10,041 nucleotides of DNA, from assembly GCA_030533315.1 (NCBI GenBank), contig JAUNJL010000083.1, forward strand, positions 1 through 10,041, read 5' to 3'. Within the stretch, counting starts at the first letter, position 1. Every line of letters starts with the position of its first letter. This document shows positions 1 to 7,679 of the stretch, piece after piece. A program made the position numbers and the translations under genes. The notes below the pieces were generated by a model that saw only the letters and a program-made list of their open reading frames with translations, made no database searches and was not told the DNA's origin. Source of the DNA: Eubacteriales bacterium. GTDB taxonomy: Bacteria > Bacillota_A > Clostridia > Lachnospirales > Lachnospiraceae.

Positions 1-22
1 TGGTAAGACTGGTAAGAAATAA
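1..22 (+). CDS. rplF: 50S ribosomal protein L6, C-terminal end only (partial)
   Basis: Only the last six codons and a TAA stop at 20-22 lie in the window. They read Gly-Lys-Thr-Gly-Lys-Lys. L6 proteins commonly end in a basic tail of the type EGKTGK, and rplF immediately precedes rplR in the spc operon of nearly all bacteria, so the assignment rests on this tail plus position. The stop is 17 nt before the rplR start, and the rplR ribosome binding site lies in that spacer. Confidence 0.8.
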
Positions 23-39
23 TTAAGGAGAGTGAGAAA

Positions 40-408
40 ATGGTTAATAAAGCATGTAGGGCGGAAATTCGTCAGAAAAAGCACAGAAGATTACGTCATC
101 ATTTAAGTGGAACTGCAGCAACTCCGCGTCTTGCAGTATATCGTTCCAACAAGCATATGTATGCACAGATCATCGATGATACCGTTGGCAGGACTTTGGT
201 ATCTGCTTCTACTCTTCAGAAGGATGTAAAAGCACAGCTGGAGAACACCGACGACGTGGCAGCAGCAGCTTACCTTGGAACCGTGATCGGAAAAAGGGCA
301 GTGGAGGCCGGTATCGAGAGCGTTGTTTTCGACAGAGGCGGTTACATCTACCACGGCAAAGTAAAAGCACTGGCAGACGCAGCAAGAGAAGCTGGGCTGA
401 AATTCTAA
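40..408 (+). CDS. rplR: 50S ribosomal protein L18
   Basis: L18 binds 5S rRNA together with L5 and helps attach it to the central protuberance of the large subunit. The 122-residue product has the normal bacterial length. It shows the expected basic N-terminus ([14 protein letters not shown]), the core [20 protein letters not shown] at about 28-47, and the conserved C-terminal block [20 protein letters not shown] followed by the terminal AGLKF. The ATG at 40 follows AAGGAG (25-30) at a spacing of 9 nt. It sits between rplF and rpsE as in the standard spc operon. The TAA stop at 406-408 directly abuts the rpsE ribosome binding site, which suggests tight translational coupling. No unusual residues or length changes are visible. 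Confidence 0.98.
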   Translation: MVNKACRAEIRQKKHRRLRHHLSGTAATPRLAVYRSNKHMYAQIIDDTVGRTLVSASTLQKDVKAQLENTDDVAAAAYLGTVIGKRAVEAGIESVVFDRGGYIYHGKVKALADAAREAGLKF

Positions 409-426
409 AAGGAGGAGCGAGAACAC

Positions 427-936
427 ATGAAACGTAATCTTATTGATGCTAGTCAGTTGGAATTAGAAGATAAAGTAGTGTCAATCAAGCGTGTTACCAA
501 GGTTGTCAAGGGTGGTCGTAACTTCCGTTTCACAGCTTTAGTTGTTGTAGGCGACGGCAATGGACACGTTGGTGCAGGCTTAGGAAAAGCAGCCGAGATC
601 CCGGAAGCGATCCGCAAGGGGAAAGAGGATGCGATGAAGAAGTTGGTGAGCGTTGCAAGGGACGAGAACGCTTCCATCACACATGACTTCGTAGGCAAGT
701 TCGGCAGCGCAGAGATGCTGCTGAAGAGAGCTCCGGAAGGTACCGGTGTGATCGCCGGCGGTCCCGCCCGTGCGGTGATCGAGCTGGCTGGTATCAAGAA
801 CATCCGTACAAAATGCATGGGCTCCAGAAATAAGCAGAACGTTGTTCTTGCAACCATCGAGGGCTTGAGACAGTTGAAGACTCCGGAGGAGGTTGCAAGG
901 CTTCGGGGAAAATCTGTTGATGAGATCCTGGCTTAA
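427..936 (+). CDS. rpsE: 30S ribosomal protein S5
   Basis: S5 is a small-subunit protein needed for decoding accuracy and the mRNA-entry helicase function. The 169-residue product is of typical length. The N-terminal double-stranded-RNA-binding-like domain (about 10-75) contains [20 protein letters not shown], followed by [20 protein letters not shown]. The C-terminal domain has [19 protein letters not shown] at about 106-123. The VVKGGR loop (26-31) is the region in which spectinomycin-resistance changes map in S5 of other bacteria; here it looks like the susceptible consensus, with no deletion. The start is supported by AAGGAGG at 409-415. The TAA stop (934-936) overlaps the ribosome binding site of rpmD. 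Confidence 0.98.
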   Translation: MKRNLIDASQLELEDKVVSIKRVTKVVKGGRNFRFTALVVVGDGNGHVGAGLGKAAEIPEAIRKGKEDAMKKLVSVARDENASITHDFVGKFGSAEMLLKRAPEGTGVIAGGPARAVIELAGIKNIRTKCMGSRNKQNVVLATIEGLRQLKTPEEVARLRGKSVDEILA

Positions 937-949
937 GGAGGAATTTGAA

Positions 950-1132
950 ATGGCAAACATGTTAAAAGTCACATTGGTAAAGTCTCCCATTGGTGCAATT
1001 CCGAAGCACAAGCTGACCGTGAAGGCCATGGGTCTTACCAAAATGCACAAGACAGTTGAGATGCCGGACAATGCTGCAACCAGAGGGATGATCCAGCAGG
1101 TTCAGCACCTGGTAAAGGTAGAAGAGGCGTAA
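950..1132 (+). CDS. rpmD: 50S ribosomal protein L30
   Basis: L30 is a small large-subunit protein. The 60-residue product begins MANMLKVTLVKSPIGAIPKH and continues with the family pattern KAMGLTKMHKTVEMPDNAATRG, then MIQQVQHLVKV, which is a full-length bacterial L30. The reading frame is open upstream to 893, but the ATG at 950 is preceded by TAAGGAGG (934-941) at an 8-nt spacing and gives the family's normal N-terminus, so the longer version is rejected. It lies between rpsE and rplO as expected. The 79-nt gap to rplO is longer than the other spc junctions in this window. Confidence 0.97.
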   Translation: MANMLKVTLVKSPIGAIPKHKLTVKAMGLTKMHKTVEMPDNAATRGMIQQVQHLVKVEEA

Positions 1133-1144
1133 AGAAAATTTAAC

Positions 1145-1173
1145 TTGCTTCTTTGCCGAAAATAACGGATAAT
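1145..1173 (+). promoter_or_regulatory. Possible internal sigma-A promoter upstream of rplO
   Basis: In the 79-nt rpmD-rplO gap, TTGCTT (1145-1150) and GATAAT (1168-1173) are separated by 17 nt, the optimal sigma-A spacing. The -10 element matches consensus at five of six positions and the -35 at only three, so this is a moderate candidate. A start just downstream would transcribe rplO, secY, adk, map and infA. The flanking sequence is AT-rich. It could be chance in AT-rich spacer DNA. Confidence 0.35.
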
Positions 1174-1211
1174 AAGAGCTAGAGATTTTAATTCTAAAAG
1201 GAGGTGCCAAA

Positions 1212-1652
1212 ATGGAATTATCAAACTTAAGACCTGCAGCAGGTTCTAAGCACAGTGATAGCTTCAGAAGAGGCCGCGGACATGCTTCCGGAAACGGTAA
1301 GACAGCCGGTAAAGGACACAAGGGACAGTTGGCTCGTTCCGGACGTAAGAAACCGGGATTTGAGGGTGGCCAGATGCCTTTATACAGACGTCTGCCAAAG
1401 AGAGGTTTTAAAAACAGAAATACAAAGGAGATCATCGCTATCAACGTTGACGTTCTGAACCGTTTTGAGGATGGCGCAGAGGTAACTGTTGAGAGTTTGC
1501 TTGCAAGCAGAGCTATTTCCAAGACCGGAGATGGTGTAAAGATCATTGGCAACGGCGAGCTGGCAAAGAAACTCAATGTGAAAGTAAACGCTGTCAGCGA
1601 GTCTGCAAAAGCAAAGATTGAAGCTGCTGGTGGTACAGTAGAGGTGATCTAA
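1212..1652 (+). CDS. rplO: 50S ribosomal protein L15
   Basis: L15 is a large-subunit assembly protein that binds 23S rRNA. The 146-residue product has the usual architecture: a Gly/Arg/Lys-rich extended N-terminus ([20 protein letters not shown], about 20-39), the conserved segment [18 protein letters not shown] at about 49-66, and a C-terminal globular part ending in [14 protein letters not shown] very strong ribosome binding site, AAGGAGGTG (1198-1206), sits 5 nt before the ATG. The TAA stop shares one base with the secY ATG (TAATG at 1650-1654), so translation of the two genes is probably coupled. Confidence 0.98.
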   Translation: MELSNLRPAAGSKHSDSFRRGRGHASGNGKTAGKGHKGQLARSGRKKPGFEGGQMPLYRRLPKRGFKNRNTKEIIAINVDVLNRFEDGAEVTVESLLASRAISKTGDGVKIIGNGELAKKLNVKVNAVSESAKAKIEAAGGTVEVI

Positions 1653-2968
1653 TGTTTGAATCTCTTAAGAGCGTATTTCGAGTAAAAGAAATGAGGCGCA
1701 AGCTGCTCTACGTGCTTTGGATGATCCTGGTCATCAGAGTCGGTTCTCAGCTCCCGGTACCGGGAGTTGACAGCGACTTCTTCAAGGAGTGGTTTGCCAG
1801 CAATTCCGGGGACGCATTCAATTTCTTCGATGCGTTCACGGGCGGTTCATTTACACAGATGTCAATCTTCGCATTGAATATTACACCGTACATTACTTCC
1901 TCCATTATCATGCAGCTTCTCACCATCGCCATTCCGGCCTTGGAGGAGATGCAGAGAGACGGGGAAGAGGGCAGAAAGAAGATTACAGCCATCACTCGTT
2001 ACGTGACCGTAGGTCTTGCACTGTTTGAATCGGTTGCCATGGCAATTGGTTTCGGACGGCAGGGACTGATTCCGAACATGAACTTCTTCAAGGGCCTTGC
2101 CGTTGTTGTATGCCTGACCGCAGGCTCCGCAATGCTGATGTGGATCGGTGAGCGTATCACGGAGAAGGGCATTGGGAATGGTATTTCTATCGTACTTACT
2201 GTAAACATTGTCTCCAGAGTGCCAAGTGACCTGGTGGTTCTCTACGAAAACTTCATCAAAGGCAAGACCATTGCCAAGGGGCTGCTTGCAGGCCTTATTA
2301 TTGCGGCGATCATTATTCTGATGGTGGTGTTCGTTCTGGTACTCAATGGGGCGGAGAGAAGGATCCCGGTTCAGTATTCCAGAAAAATGGTGGGTAGGAA
2401 GATGATGGGAGGGCAGACCACCAACATCCCCCTGAAGGTGAATACGGCGGGCGTCATCCCGGTTATCTTTGCCTCCTCCATCATGTCTTTCCCCGCTGTC
2501 ATAGCACAGCTGGCAGGAAAGGGCAATGGGACAGGGATCGGCAGTGAGATCCTGAGGGGATTATCCTCCAACAACTGGTGTAATCCCAAGCAGCTCCAGT
2601 ATAGCTGGGGACTGGTCCTTTACATCGTGTTGTGCATTTTCTTTGCATATTTTTATACCTCCATTACCTTTAATCCTTTGGAGGTGGCAGATAACATCAA
2701 GAAACAGGGAGGATTTATTCCCGGTATCCGTCCGGGAAAGCCGACCTCGGATTATCTGACGAAGCTGTTAAACTACATTATATTCATTGGTGTGATTGGC
2801 CTGATCATCGTCGCCGTGATCCCCTTCTTCTTTAACGGGGTATTTGGTGCGAATGTTTCCTTCGGCGGTACGTCCATCATCATTATTGTTGGCGTTATCC
2901 TGGAGACGGTAAAGCAGATTGAGTCGCAGATGCTTGTCCGGAACTATAAGGGCTTTTTGAATAATTAA
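1652..2968 (+). CDS. secY: Preprotein translocase subunit SecY
   Basis: SecY is the central channel of the SecYEG translocon in the cytoplasmic membrane, through which secreted and membrane proteins pass. The 438-residue product has the family's normal length and about ten hydrophobic segments. Both signature regions are present: [18 protein letters not shown] (73-90, TM2) and [17 protein letters not shown] (164-180, TM4). The cytosolic loops that contact SecA and ribosomes are also intact: [16 protein letters not shown] (235-250) and [16 protein letters not shown] (350-365). GAGGTGA inside the 3' end of rplO (1641-1647) serves as the ribosome binding site. A 200-nt gap separates it from adk. 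No sign of an accessory SecY2 role: context and sequence are those of the housekeeping copy. Confidence 0.98.
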   Translation: MFESLKSVFRVKEMRRKLLYVLWMILVIRVGSQLPVPGVDSDFFKEWFASNSGDAFNFFDAFTGGSFTQMSIFALNITPYITSSIIMQLLTIAIPALEEMQRDGEEGRKKITAITRYVTVGLALFESVAMAIGFGRQGLIPNMNFFKGLAVVVCLTAGSAMLMWIGERITEKGIGNGISIVLTVNIVSRVPSDLVVLYENFIKGKTIAKGLLAGLIIAAIIILMVVFVLVLNGAERRIPVQYSRKMVGRKMMGGQTTNIPLKVNTAGVIPVIFASSIMSFPAVIAQLAGKGNGTGIGSEILRGLSSNNWCNPKQLQYSWGLVLYIVLCIFFAYFYTSITFNPLEVADNIKKQGGFIPGIRPGKPTSDYLTKLLNYIIFIGVIGLIIVAVIPFFFNGVFGANVSFGGTSIIIIVGVILETVKQIESQMLVRNYKGFLNN

Positions 2969-3115
2969 ATTCACATGGCTGTTTTACGGGCTGCACCGTG
3001 TATATAGGTCCCCTGGTCGCTCTGCTCTCCGGCAGGACTTATACAGTGAGAATGAGAAGGTTGTGGTACGTTTGTGCCGCAGCCTTGCTTCATACTATGA
3101 CAAATATGGATTTTT

Positions 3116-3135
3116 TGGATCCTTTCTTGGATCCA
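3116..3135 (+). repeat. Short hairpin made of two GGATCC copies upstream of adk
   Basis: Two copies of the self-complementary hexamer GGATCC (3117-3122 and 3129-3134) flank a TTTCTT loop, and the outer T-A pair extends the stem to 7 bp. It ends 33 nt before the adk ATG, just upstream of the adk ribosome binding site. It is preceded, not followed, by a T-run (3111-3116), so it is not a standard intrinsic terminator on this strand. A role in adk mRNA stability or translation is possible but unproven. Confidence 0.35.
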
Positions 3136-3168
3136 GGTTTTCCCACAGCGAATAGGGAGGATGTGTTT

Positions 3169-3813
3169 ATGAGAATCATTATGTTAGGGGCACCGGGTGC
3201 CGGAAAAGGAACGCAGGCAATAAAGATCGCAGAAAAATATGGGATTCCCCATATTTCCACGGGAGACATTTTCCGGGCAAACATTAAAAATGGCACGGAG
3301 CTGGGCAAAAAAGCAAAGACCTACATGGATCAGGGCCTTCTTGTACCGGACGAGCTGACCTGCGATCTGGTTGTGGACAGGATCCAGCAGCCGGATGCGC
3401 AGAAGGGATACGTGCTGGACGGCTTTCCCAGGACCATTCCTCAGGCAGAGTGCCTGACCGATGCTCTGAAGAAGCTGGGAAGCAAGATCGACTATGCCAT
3501 TGACGTGGATGTTCCAGATGAGGATATTGTGGATCGTATGGGAGGAAGGCGTGCCTGTTTGAAATGCGGTGCCACCTATCATGTGGTGTACGCCTCCCCG
3601 AAGACAGAAGGAGTCTGTGACGTGTGCGGCGATGCTCTCGTTCTCCGGGATGACGACAGGCCGGAGACGGTGCAAAAGCGTCTGAATGTTTACCACCAGC
3701 AGACACAGCCCCTTATTGATTACTACATGGAGCAGGGCGTATTGAAGACTGTGGACGGAACCCAGAATTTGGAGGCGGTCTTTGGAGAGATCGCTGCTAT
3801 TCTTGGGGAATAG
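3169..3813 (+). CDS. adk: Adenylate kinase, zinc-LID (Gram-positive) type
   Basis: Adenylate kinase interconverts ATP + AMP and 2 ADP in the cytoplasm. The 214-residue product is full length for the long bacterial form. It shows the P-loop GAPGAGKGT (7-15), the AMP-binding STGD (30-33), DGFPRT (84-89), and an extended LID. The LID carries the four-cysteine zinc site CLKC...CDVC (Cys130, 133, 150, 153) typical of Firmicutes; enterobacterial enzymes lack this metal site. The frame stays open back to a GTG at 2998, but the ATG at 3169 is preceded by AGGGAGG (3154-3160) at 8 nt and puts the P-loop at the usual distance from the N-terminus, so the 57-residue extension is rejected. It sits in the classic secY-adk-map order. 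Confidence 0.98.
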   Translation: MRIIMLGAPGAGKGTQAIKIAEKYGIPHISTGDIFRANIKNGTELGKKAKTYMDQGLLVPDELTCDLVVDRIQQPDAQKGYVLDGFPRTIPQAECLTDALKKLGSKIDYAIDVDVPDEDIVDRMGGRRACLKCGATYHVVYASPKTEGVCDVCGDALVLRDDDRPETVQKRLNVYHQQTQPLIDYYMEQGVLKTVDGTQNLEAVFGEIAAILGE

Positions 3814-3828
3814 GACAGAGGAAATCAA

Positions 3829-4584
3829 ATGTCAGTTTCTATTAAGACAGAACATGAAATCGAGCTTATGAGGGAGGCGGGCCGTCTTCTGGAAAAGGTG
3901 CACGACGGCCTGGCTCCTTACATCAAACCGGGAGTCAGCACCAAGGAGCTGGATGCCATTGGCTATGATATGATCCGTTCCTTGGGCTGCGTCCCCAACT
4001 TTTTGAACTATGGAGGTTTTCCAGCATCCTTCTGTATCAGCTTAAATGACGAGGTTGTCCACGGGATCCCTTCGGAGGAGAAGATCATCCGAGAGGGGGA
4101 TCTTGTGAAAATCGATGCCGGATTGATCTACAAAGGATATCATTCCGATGCGGCCCGTACCTATGGGGTGGGAGAGATTTCCCAGGATGCGCACCAGCTT
4201 ATGGATGTGACAAGGCAGTGCTTTTTTGAAGGCCTGAAATTCGCAAAGGCAGGATATCATCTCAATGATATTTCCAAGGCCATCGGTGCTTATGCGGCAA
4301 AATACCGTTATGGTATCGTGAGGGACCTGGTGGGACATGGGATCGGTACTCATCTTCATGAGGATCCCCAGATTCCCAATTTTCCCCAGAAACGGAGAGG
4401 CGTCCGCCTGATGGCAGGCATGACCCTTGCCGTGGAGCCCATGATCAACCTTGGCCGTGCCGATGTGGCATGGCTGGACGACGACTGGACGGTGGTGACC
4501 GCAGATGGTTCCCTTTCCGCCCATTATGAGAACACCATCCTGATTACGGATGGTGAACCGGAAATTTTGACCCTTACAAAATAA
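3829..4584 (+). CDS. map: Methionine aminopeptidase, type I
   Basis: This cytosolic metalloprotease removes the initiator methionine from nascent proteins. The 251-residue protein has the type Ia pita-bread fold pattern with no insertion or N-terminal zinc-finger extension. All five metal ligands can be placed: Asp96 (KIDAG), Asp107 (SDAAR), His170 (LVGHGIGTH), Glu203 (AVEPM) and Glu234 (YENTILIT). The substrate-contacting histidines His78 (VVHGIP) and His177 (HLHEDP) are also present. It starts 15 nt after the adk stop with a modest GAGGAAA ribosome binding site. The location after adk links it to the secretion and translation genes of the spc operon. Confidence 0.98.
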   Translation: MSVSIKTEHEIELMREAGRLLEKVHDGLAPYIKPGVSTKELDAIGYDMIRSLGCVPNFLNYGGFPASFCISLNDEVVHGIPSEEKIIREGDLVKIDAGLIYKGYHSDAARTYGVGEISQDAHQLMDVTRQCFFEGLKFAKAGYHLNDISKAIGAYAAKYRYGIVRDLVGHGIGTHLHEDPQIPNFPQKRRGVRLMAGMTLAVEPMINLGRADVAWLDDDWTVVTADGSLSAHYENTILITDGEPEILTLTK

Positions 4585-4615
4585 TTTTCAGTCCAAGGAC
4601 ACAGGAGGTTCATAC

Positions 4616-4834
4616 ATGTCAAAAGCAGACGTAATCGAAGTAGAAGGCACCGTACTGGAGAAGCTTCCAAATGCGATGTTTAAGGTGGAGCTGGAGAATA
4701 AGCATGTGGTCCTTGCCCACATCAGCGGCAAGCTTCGCATGAACTTTATCCGTATCCTCCCCGGAGATAAAGTTACCATCGAGCTTTCTCCCTATGATCT
4801 TTCCAAGGGACGGATCATCTGGAGAGATAAATAA
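4616..4834 (+). CDS. infA: Translation initiation factor IF-1
   Basis: IF-1 binds the ribosomal A site on the 30S subunit during initiation. The 72-residue product has the normal length and is an S1-type OB-fold throughout: [20 protein letters not shown] at the start, then [20 protein letters not shown], and the C-terminal [22 protein letters not shown] (4603-4608) lies 7 nt before the ATG. It follows map by only 31 nt, without the small KOW-domain (L7-like, rplGB) gene found between map and infA in Bacillus subtilis. The normal next gene, rpmJ, is also absent. An intrinsic terminator begins 61 nt after the stop, making infA the last gene of the transcript here. Confidence 0.97.
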   Translation: MSKADVIEVEGTVLEKLPNAMFKVELENKHVVLAHISGKLRMNFIRILPGDKVTIELSPYDLSKGRIIWRDK

Positions 4835-4895
4835 TTACAGAAAAGAAGCGTGAAGGCTGCGGTTCATCTCCTTGGACTGCCGCCCGCGAGGATAG

Positions 4896-4923
4896 GCACA
4901 GCCGAAAGGGCTGTGCTTTTTTT
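4896..4923 (+). terminator. Strong intrinsic terminator after infA
   Basis: GCACAGCC (4896-4903) and GGCTGTGC (4909-4916) form a perfect 8-bp stem around a GAAAG loop, followed directly by seven Ts (4917-4923). This is a textbook Rho-independent terminator for rightward transcription and would end the ribosomal-protein transcript. The T-run lies only about 17 nt before the first recognisable permease-pseudogene sequence. Confidence 0.92.
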
Positions 4924-4939
4924 CGTTGTGGGATTTCCA

Positions 4940-5494
4940 AAGGCGGCGCCATGGGCCATTGCCAGGTGCCAGAGAAGGTTCGTCTGCGTGTATTTTAATC
5001 ATAGGGATCCTGATCCCTTATCAGGCTCTGTTCCTTCCGATCTACGCCATCGAGTATAAGATGCACTTGACAAACACCAGATATGGAATTATCTTCATGT
5101 ATATAGACACGGGCATTTTCTTCGGCGTATTTTTGATGACCAGCTTTATGAGTGCGGTGCCTTTGGAGTTGGAGGAATCTGCCAGGATCGGTGGGTGCTT
5201 TGTGTTCCAGACCTATTTTCAGATCGTGCCTCCTCTGCTGAAGCCGGTGATGGCCACGCTGATCATCACGCAGTCCTTCCAGATCTGGAACGATTATCTC
5301 CTTGCCAGTCTGTACGTGAGCAAGAAGCAGCTGAAAACACTGACAGTGGCCATCCAGTCCCTGTTTTGGCTCAGAGAGTGATTACACCACGGCGATGGCG
5401 GTCATCGCCATCTCCGTGCCCCATTGTGATCCTGTTTTTGGCTCTTTAGAAGTATTTTATCAAAGGAATGACCGTAGGAGCGGTGAAAGGATAA
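4940..5494 (+). pseudogene. Decayed, 5'-truncated MalG-type sugar ABC transporter permease
   Basis: The remnant resembles the C-terminal half or more of an inner-membrane permease of the MalG family, the second permease of carbohydrate (oligosaccharide) ABC importers. Recognisable stretches lie in successive frames: AIARCQRRF (about 4955-4985); then ILIPYQALFLPIYAIEYKMH, the EAA-loop region ELEESARIGGC, and SFQIWNDYLLASLYVSKKQL (about 4995-5365); then SDYTTAMAVIAIS (5377-5415); then IVILFLAL-stop-KYFIKGMTVGAVKG (from about 5423 to TAA 5492-5494). Each frame change is equivalent to +1, for example through small deletions. A TAG at 5447-5449 stands where family members usually have Gln. The EAA loop has Gly where the family has Asp (ARIDG). 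The first transmembrane segments and the start codon are missing. The tail overlaps the ribosome binding site of the glycosidase gene, showing a former operon. Confidence 0.85.
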
Positions 5495-5498
5495 ACAT

Positions 5499-7592
5499 AT
5501 GGAAATTTTGAAAGAGTATTGTTTTTCAGATATGGCAGTCCGGTATCAGATGGATGAGAAGAGGTGTGTGGGACTATTGCTGCATCCCAAAGGAATGGCC
5601 CTTCCAGAATACCTGGAAAAGAGGGCGGCCCTGGACAGCATGGTCCAGCTGAAGATCGCAGGAGATATGTACAACGGAGCTTATGCGCCGGGCAATACGA
5701 TGCGGAACGGGGAGAGTGTAAGAAGGCTGTCCTTGTCTGGCCAAAAATTGGTGAAGGAGGGGCAGGTCACGAGGGTTCAGACCTTTTTGGAGGATGGAAG
5801 AGGCCGCGAGGTGTGCCATGTCCTGGAGTACAGGGAGGGGGAAAAGGTTCTTCGCATCCACTGTGAATTTACAAACCGTTCAAAAGAAGTGGTAAGGCTG
5901 GAGATGCTGGAAAGCTGTTCCATGGACCAGATCTCCCCCTACCTTCCGGGGGACGGAGGGGGGAATGTGCTGGTTCATCGCCTTCAGAGCCGCTGGAGCC
6001 AGGAGGGCAGGCTTCTTACCCAGTCCATGGAGGATCTGCAGCTGGAGCCCTCCTGGAGCAGGGAGGCCGTGCGGTGCGAGAGGTTCGGGCAGGCAGGCTC
6101 CCTTCCCGTGAACCACTATTTTCCCTTCCTGGCCCTGGAGGATCAGGAAAACCATGTGTTCTGGGGAATGCAGCTGGCCCACAACGCCTCCTGGCAGATG
6201 GAGATTTATCGGACGGATGACAACATCGCCATCAGCGCAGGCCTGGCTGACCGGGAATTTGGACACTGGCTGAAGGAAGTGGCTCCCGGTGAAACCTTTG
6301 GGACACCGGAGGCCATTGTCAGCGTCTGGGCCGGGGAGTCCATAGATGAATTTACCGGACGGCTGACGTCGGCGGGACAGAGGGCGGCCGATGCCGGACC
6401 GAAAAGCGAGCAGGAGCTTCCCATCATTTTCAACGAATACTGCACCACCTGGGGATGCCCTTCTCATGAGAACATCTGTGCTATTTTGGAAAAGATCAGG
6501 AACAGAGGCTTTTCTTATTTTGTCATTGACTGCGGATGGTTCAAGGAGGATGGAGTTCCCTGGGATATCAGCATGGGGGACTACCAGGTGTCCAGCAGCC
6601 TTTTTCCTCAGGGACTGGAAAAGACCATCCAGGAGATCCGTAAAGCGGGGCTGGTTCCCGGTATCTGGTTTGAGATCGAAAATGTGGGGAAGGCCTCCCG
6701 GGCATATCAGATGGAGGAGCATCTCCTAAAGCTGGATGGACATACCCTCACCACCACCCGAAGACGTTTTTGGGACATGAACGATCCCTGGGTTCAGGAA
6801 TACCTGGAGGATCGGGTGATTGGAACGCTGAAAAAGTACGGCTTCGGCTATATGAAAATGGATTACAATGACACCGTGGGGATGGGCTGTGACGGCTGTG
6901 AGTCCATAGGTGAGGGGCTGCGGAGGAACATGGAGGCGGCCAGGCGCTTCGTAGAAAGGGTGAAGGAGGAGGTTCCGGGGATCATCCTGGAGAACTGCGC
7001 CTCCGGTGGCCACAGGCTGGAGCCGGGGTACATGGCCTTGACCAGCATGGCTTCTTTTTCAGACGCTCATGAATGCCCGGAGATCCCCATTATCGCAGCA
7101 GATCTGCACCGGGCGATCCTGCCCAGGCAGAGCCAGATCTGGGCCGTGATCCGCAGGGAGGATTCCCTGAAAAGGATCGCTTATTCTGTCGGGGCAGCCT
7201 TCCTTGGCAGGATGTGTATTTCCGGCGACGTGCAGGATCTGGAGGAGGACCAGTGGCAGGTGATCGACGAGGGCATCGCTTTTTACAAGGAGATCGCACC
7301 GATCATCAAGTATGGCCAGAGCCACCGCTTTGGCCCCGCAGTGCCCCAGGTGCGGCATCCCGAAGGCTGGCAGGCGCTTGTCCGCATTGGAGAAGACCGT
7401 GAGGCCTATGTGGTCCTGCACACCTTCCACGGGAAGGTGCCGGAGACCATCCGATTTTCCCTTCCAGAGAGGACGCCGGATCAGATAAAAAAGATCTTCC
7501 ATGGGAAGGGAAAAGTTCTCTCCCTGGAAGCGGGGATCCTGGAAATATCCGGGATGGAGACGGACGATTGCCTGGCGGTGCATCTTGGGTGA
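5499..7592 (+). CDS. GH36-family alpha-galactosidase-like glycoside hydrolase
   Basis: It probably hydrolyses terminal alpha-galactosides such as melibiose or raffinose-family sugars in the cytoplasm; no signal peptide is visible. The 697-residue product fits a GH36/melibiase layout: N-terminal beta-sandwich (about 1-290), TIM barrel (about 305-600), C-terminal beta domain. Barrel landmarks are FNEYCTTWGC (311-320), FVIDCGWF (341-348), GIWFEIENV (388-396), YMKMDYND (451-458, proposed nucleophile Asp455) and LENCASGGHRLEPG (497-510). SFSDAHE (519-525) gives proposed acid/base Asp522. Several motifs differ from characterised enzymes (KMDYN for KWDMN, EIEN for EPEM), so the exact substrate is uncertain and alpha-N-acetylgalactosaminidase or another activity is possible. 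AAAGGA (5486-5491), in the tail of the permease pseudogene, lies 7 nt before the ATG. The sugar importer that would supply substrate is broken next door. No good dedicated promoter is visible. Confidence 0.85.
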   Translation: MEILKEYCFSDMAVRYQMDEKRCVGLLLHPKGMALPEYLEKRAALDSMVQLKIAGDMYNGAYAPGNTMRNGESVRRLSLSGQKLVKEGQVTRVQTFLEDGRGREVCHVLEYREGEKVLRIHCEFTNRSKEVVRLEMLESCSMDQISPYLPGDGGGNVLVHRLQSRWSQEGRLLTQSMEDLQLEPSWSREAVRCERFGQAGSLPVNHYFPFLALEDQENHVFWGMQLAHNASWQMEIYRTDDNIAISAGLADREFGHWLKEVAPGETFGTPEAIVSVWAGESIDEFTGRLTSAGQRAADAGPKSEQELPIIFNEYCTTWGCPSHENICAILEKIRNRGFSYFVIDCGWFKEDGVPWDISMGDYQVSSSLFPQGLEKTIQEIRKAGLVPGIWFEIENVGKASRAYQMEEHLLKLDGHTLTTTRRRFWDMNDPWVQEYLEDRVIGTLKKYGFGYMKMDYNDTVGMGCDGCESIGEGLRRNMEAARRFVERVKEEVPGIILENCASGGHRLEPGYMALTSMASFSDAHECPEIPIIAADLHRAILPRQSQIWAVIRREDSLKRIAYSVGAAFLGRMCISGDVQDLEEDQWQVIDEGIAFYKEIAPIIKYGQSHRFGPAVPQVRHPEGWQALVRIGEDREAYVVLHTFHGKVPETIRFSLPERTPDQIKKIFHGKGKVLSLEAGILEISGMETDDCLAVHLG

Positions 7593-7658
7593 TCGTGGTA
7601 AAAGAAAGACCTTTCCCCTTTACGGTGCGCCTATAAAGAGGGAGGAGGCTTGGGATCG

Positions 7659-7679
7659 CCGGCTGGGCCGGTCTCTTTT
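7659..7679 (+). terminator. Weak candidate terminator after the GH36 gene
   Basis: CCGGC (7659-7663) and GCCGG (7667-7671) can form a 5-bp GC-only stem around a TGG loop, followed by TCTCTTTT (7672-7679). Its position 66 nt after the glycosidase stop suits a terminator that would separate this gene from hflK. The stem is short and the T-run interrupted. The rest of this 175-nt gap has no gene; no convincing -35/-10 pair for hflK was found in it. Confidence 0.4.

Noticed and set aside
893..949. Upstream start for L30 adding 19 residues
   Set aside because: It lies within rpsE coding sequence, and the ATG at 950 has an ideal ribosome binding site and the normal L30 N-terminus.
2998..3168. 57-residue N-terminal extension of adenylate kinase from a GTG at 2998
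   Set aside because: No ribosome binding site precedes 2998, the extension resembles nothing in the family, and the ATG at 3169 has a good AGGGAGG and the standard N-terminus.
4850..4895. Possible remnant of rpmJ (L36) directly after infA, since GTG-AAG begins a short open frame
   Set aside because: After the first two codons the sequence shows none of the L36 cysteine/lysine pattern, so the resemblance is not meaningful.
5195..5449. 84-codon + strand reading frame as an independent small gene
   Set aside because: Most of it is an out-of-frame reading of the permease remnant; only its last residues (IVILFLAL) match the permease family, consistent with a frameshift.
5880..6722. 280-codon minus-strand reading frame inside the GH36 gene
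   Set aside because: It is a shadow of a GC-rich coding gene with no recognisable domain, while the + strand protein carries conserved barrel motifs.
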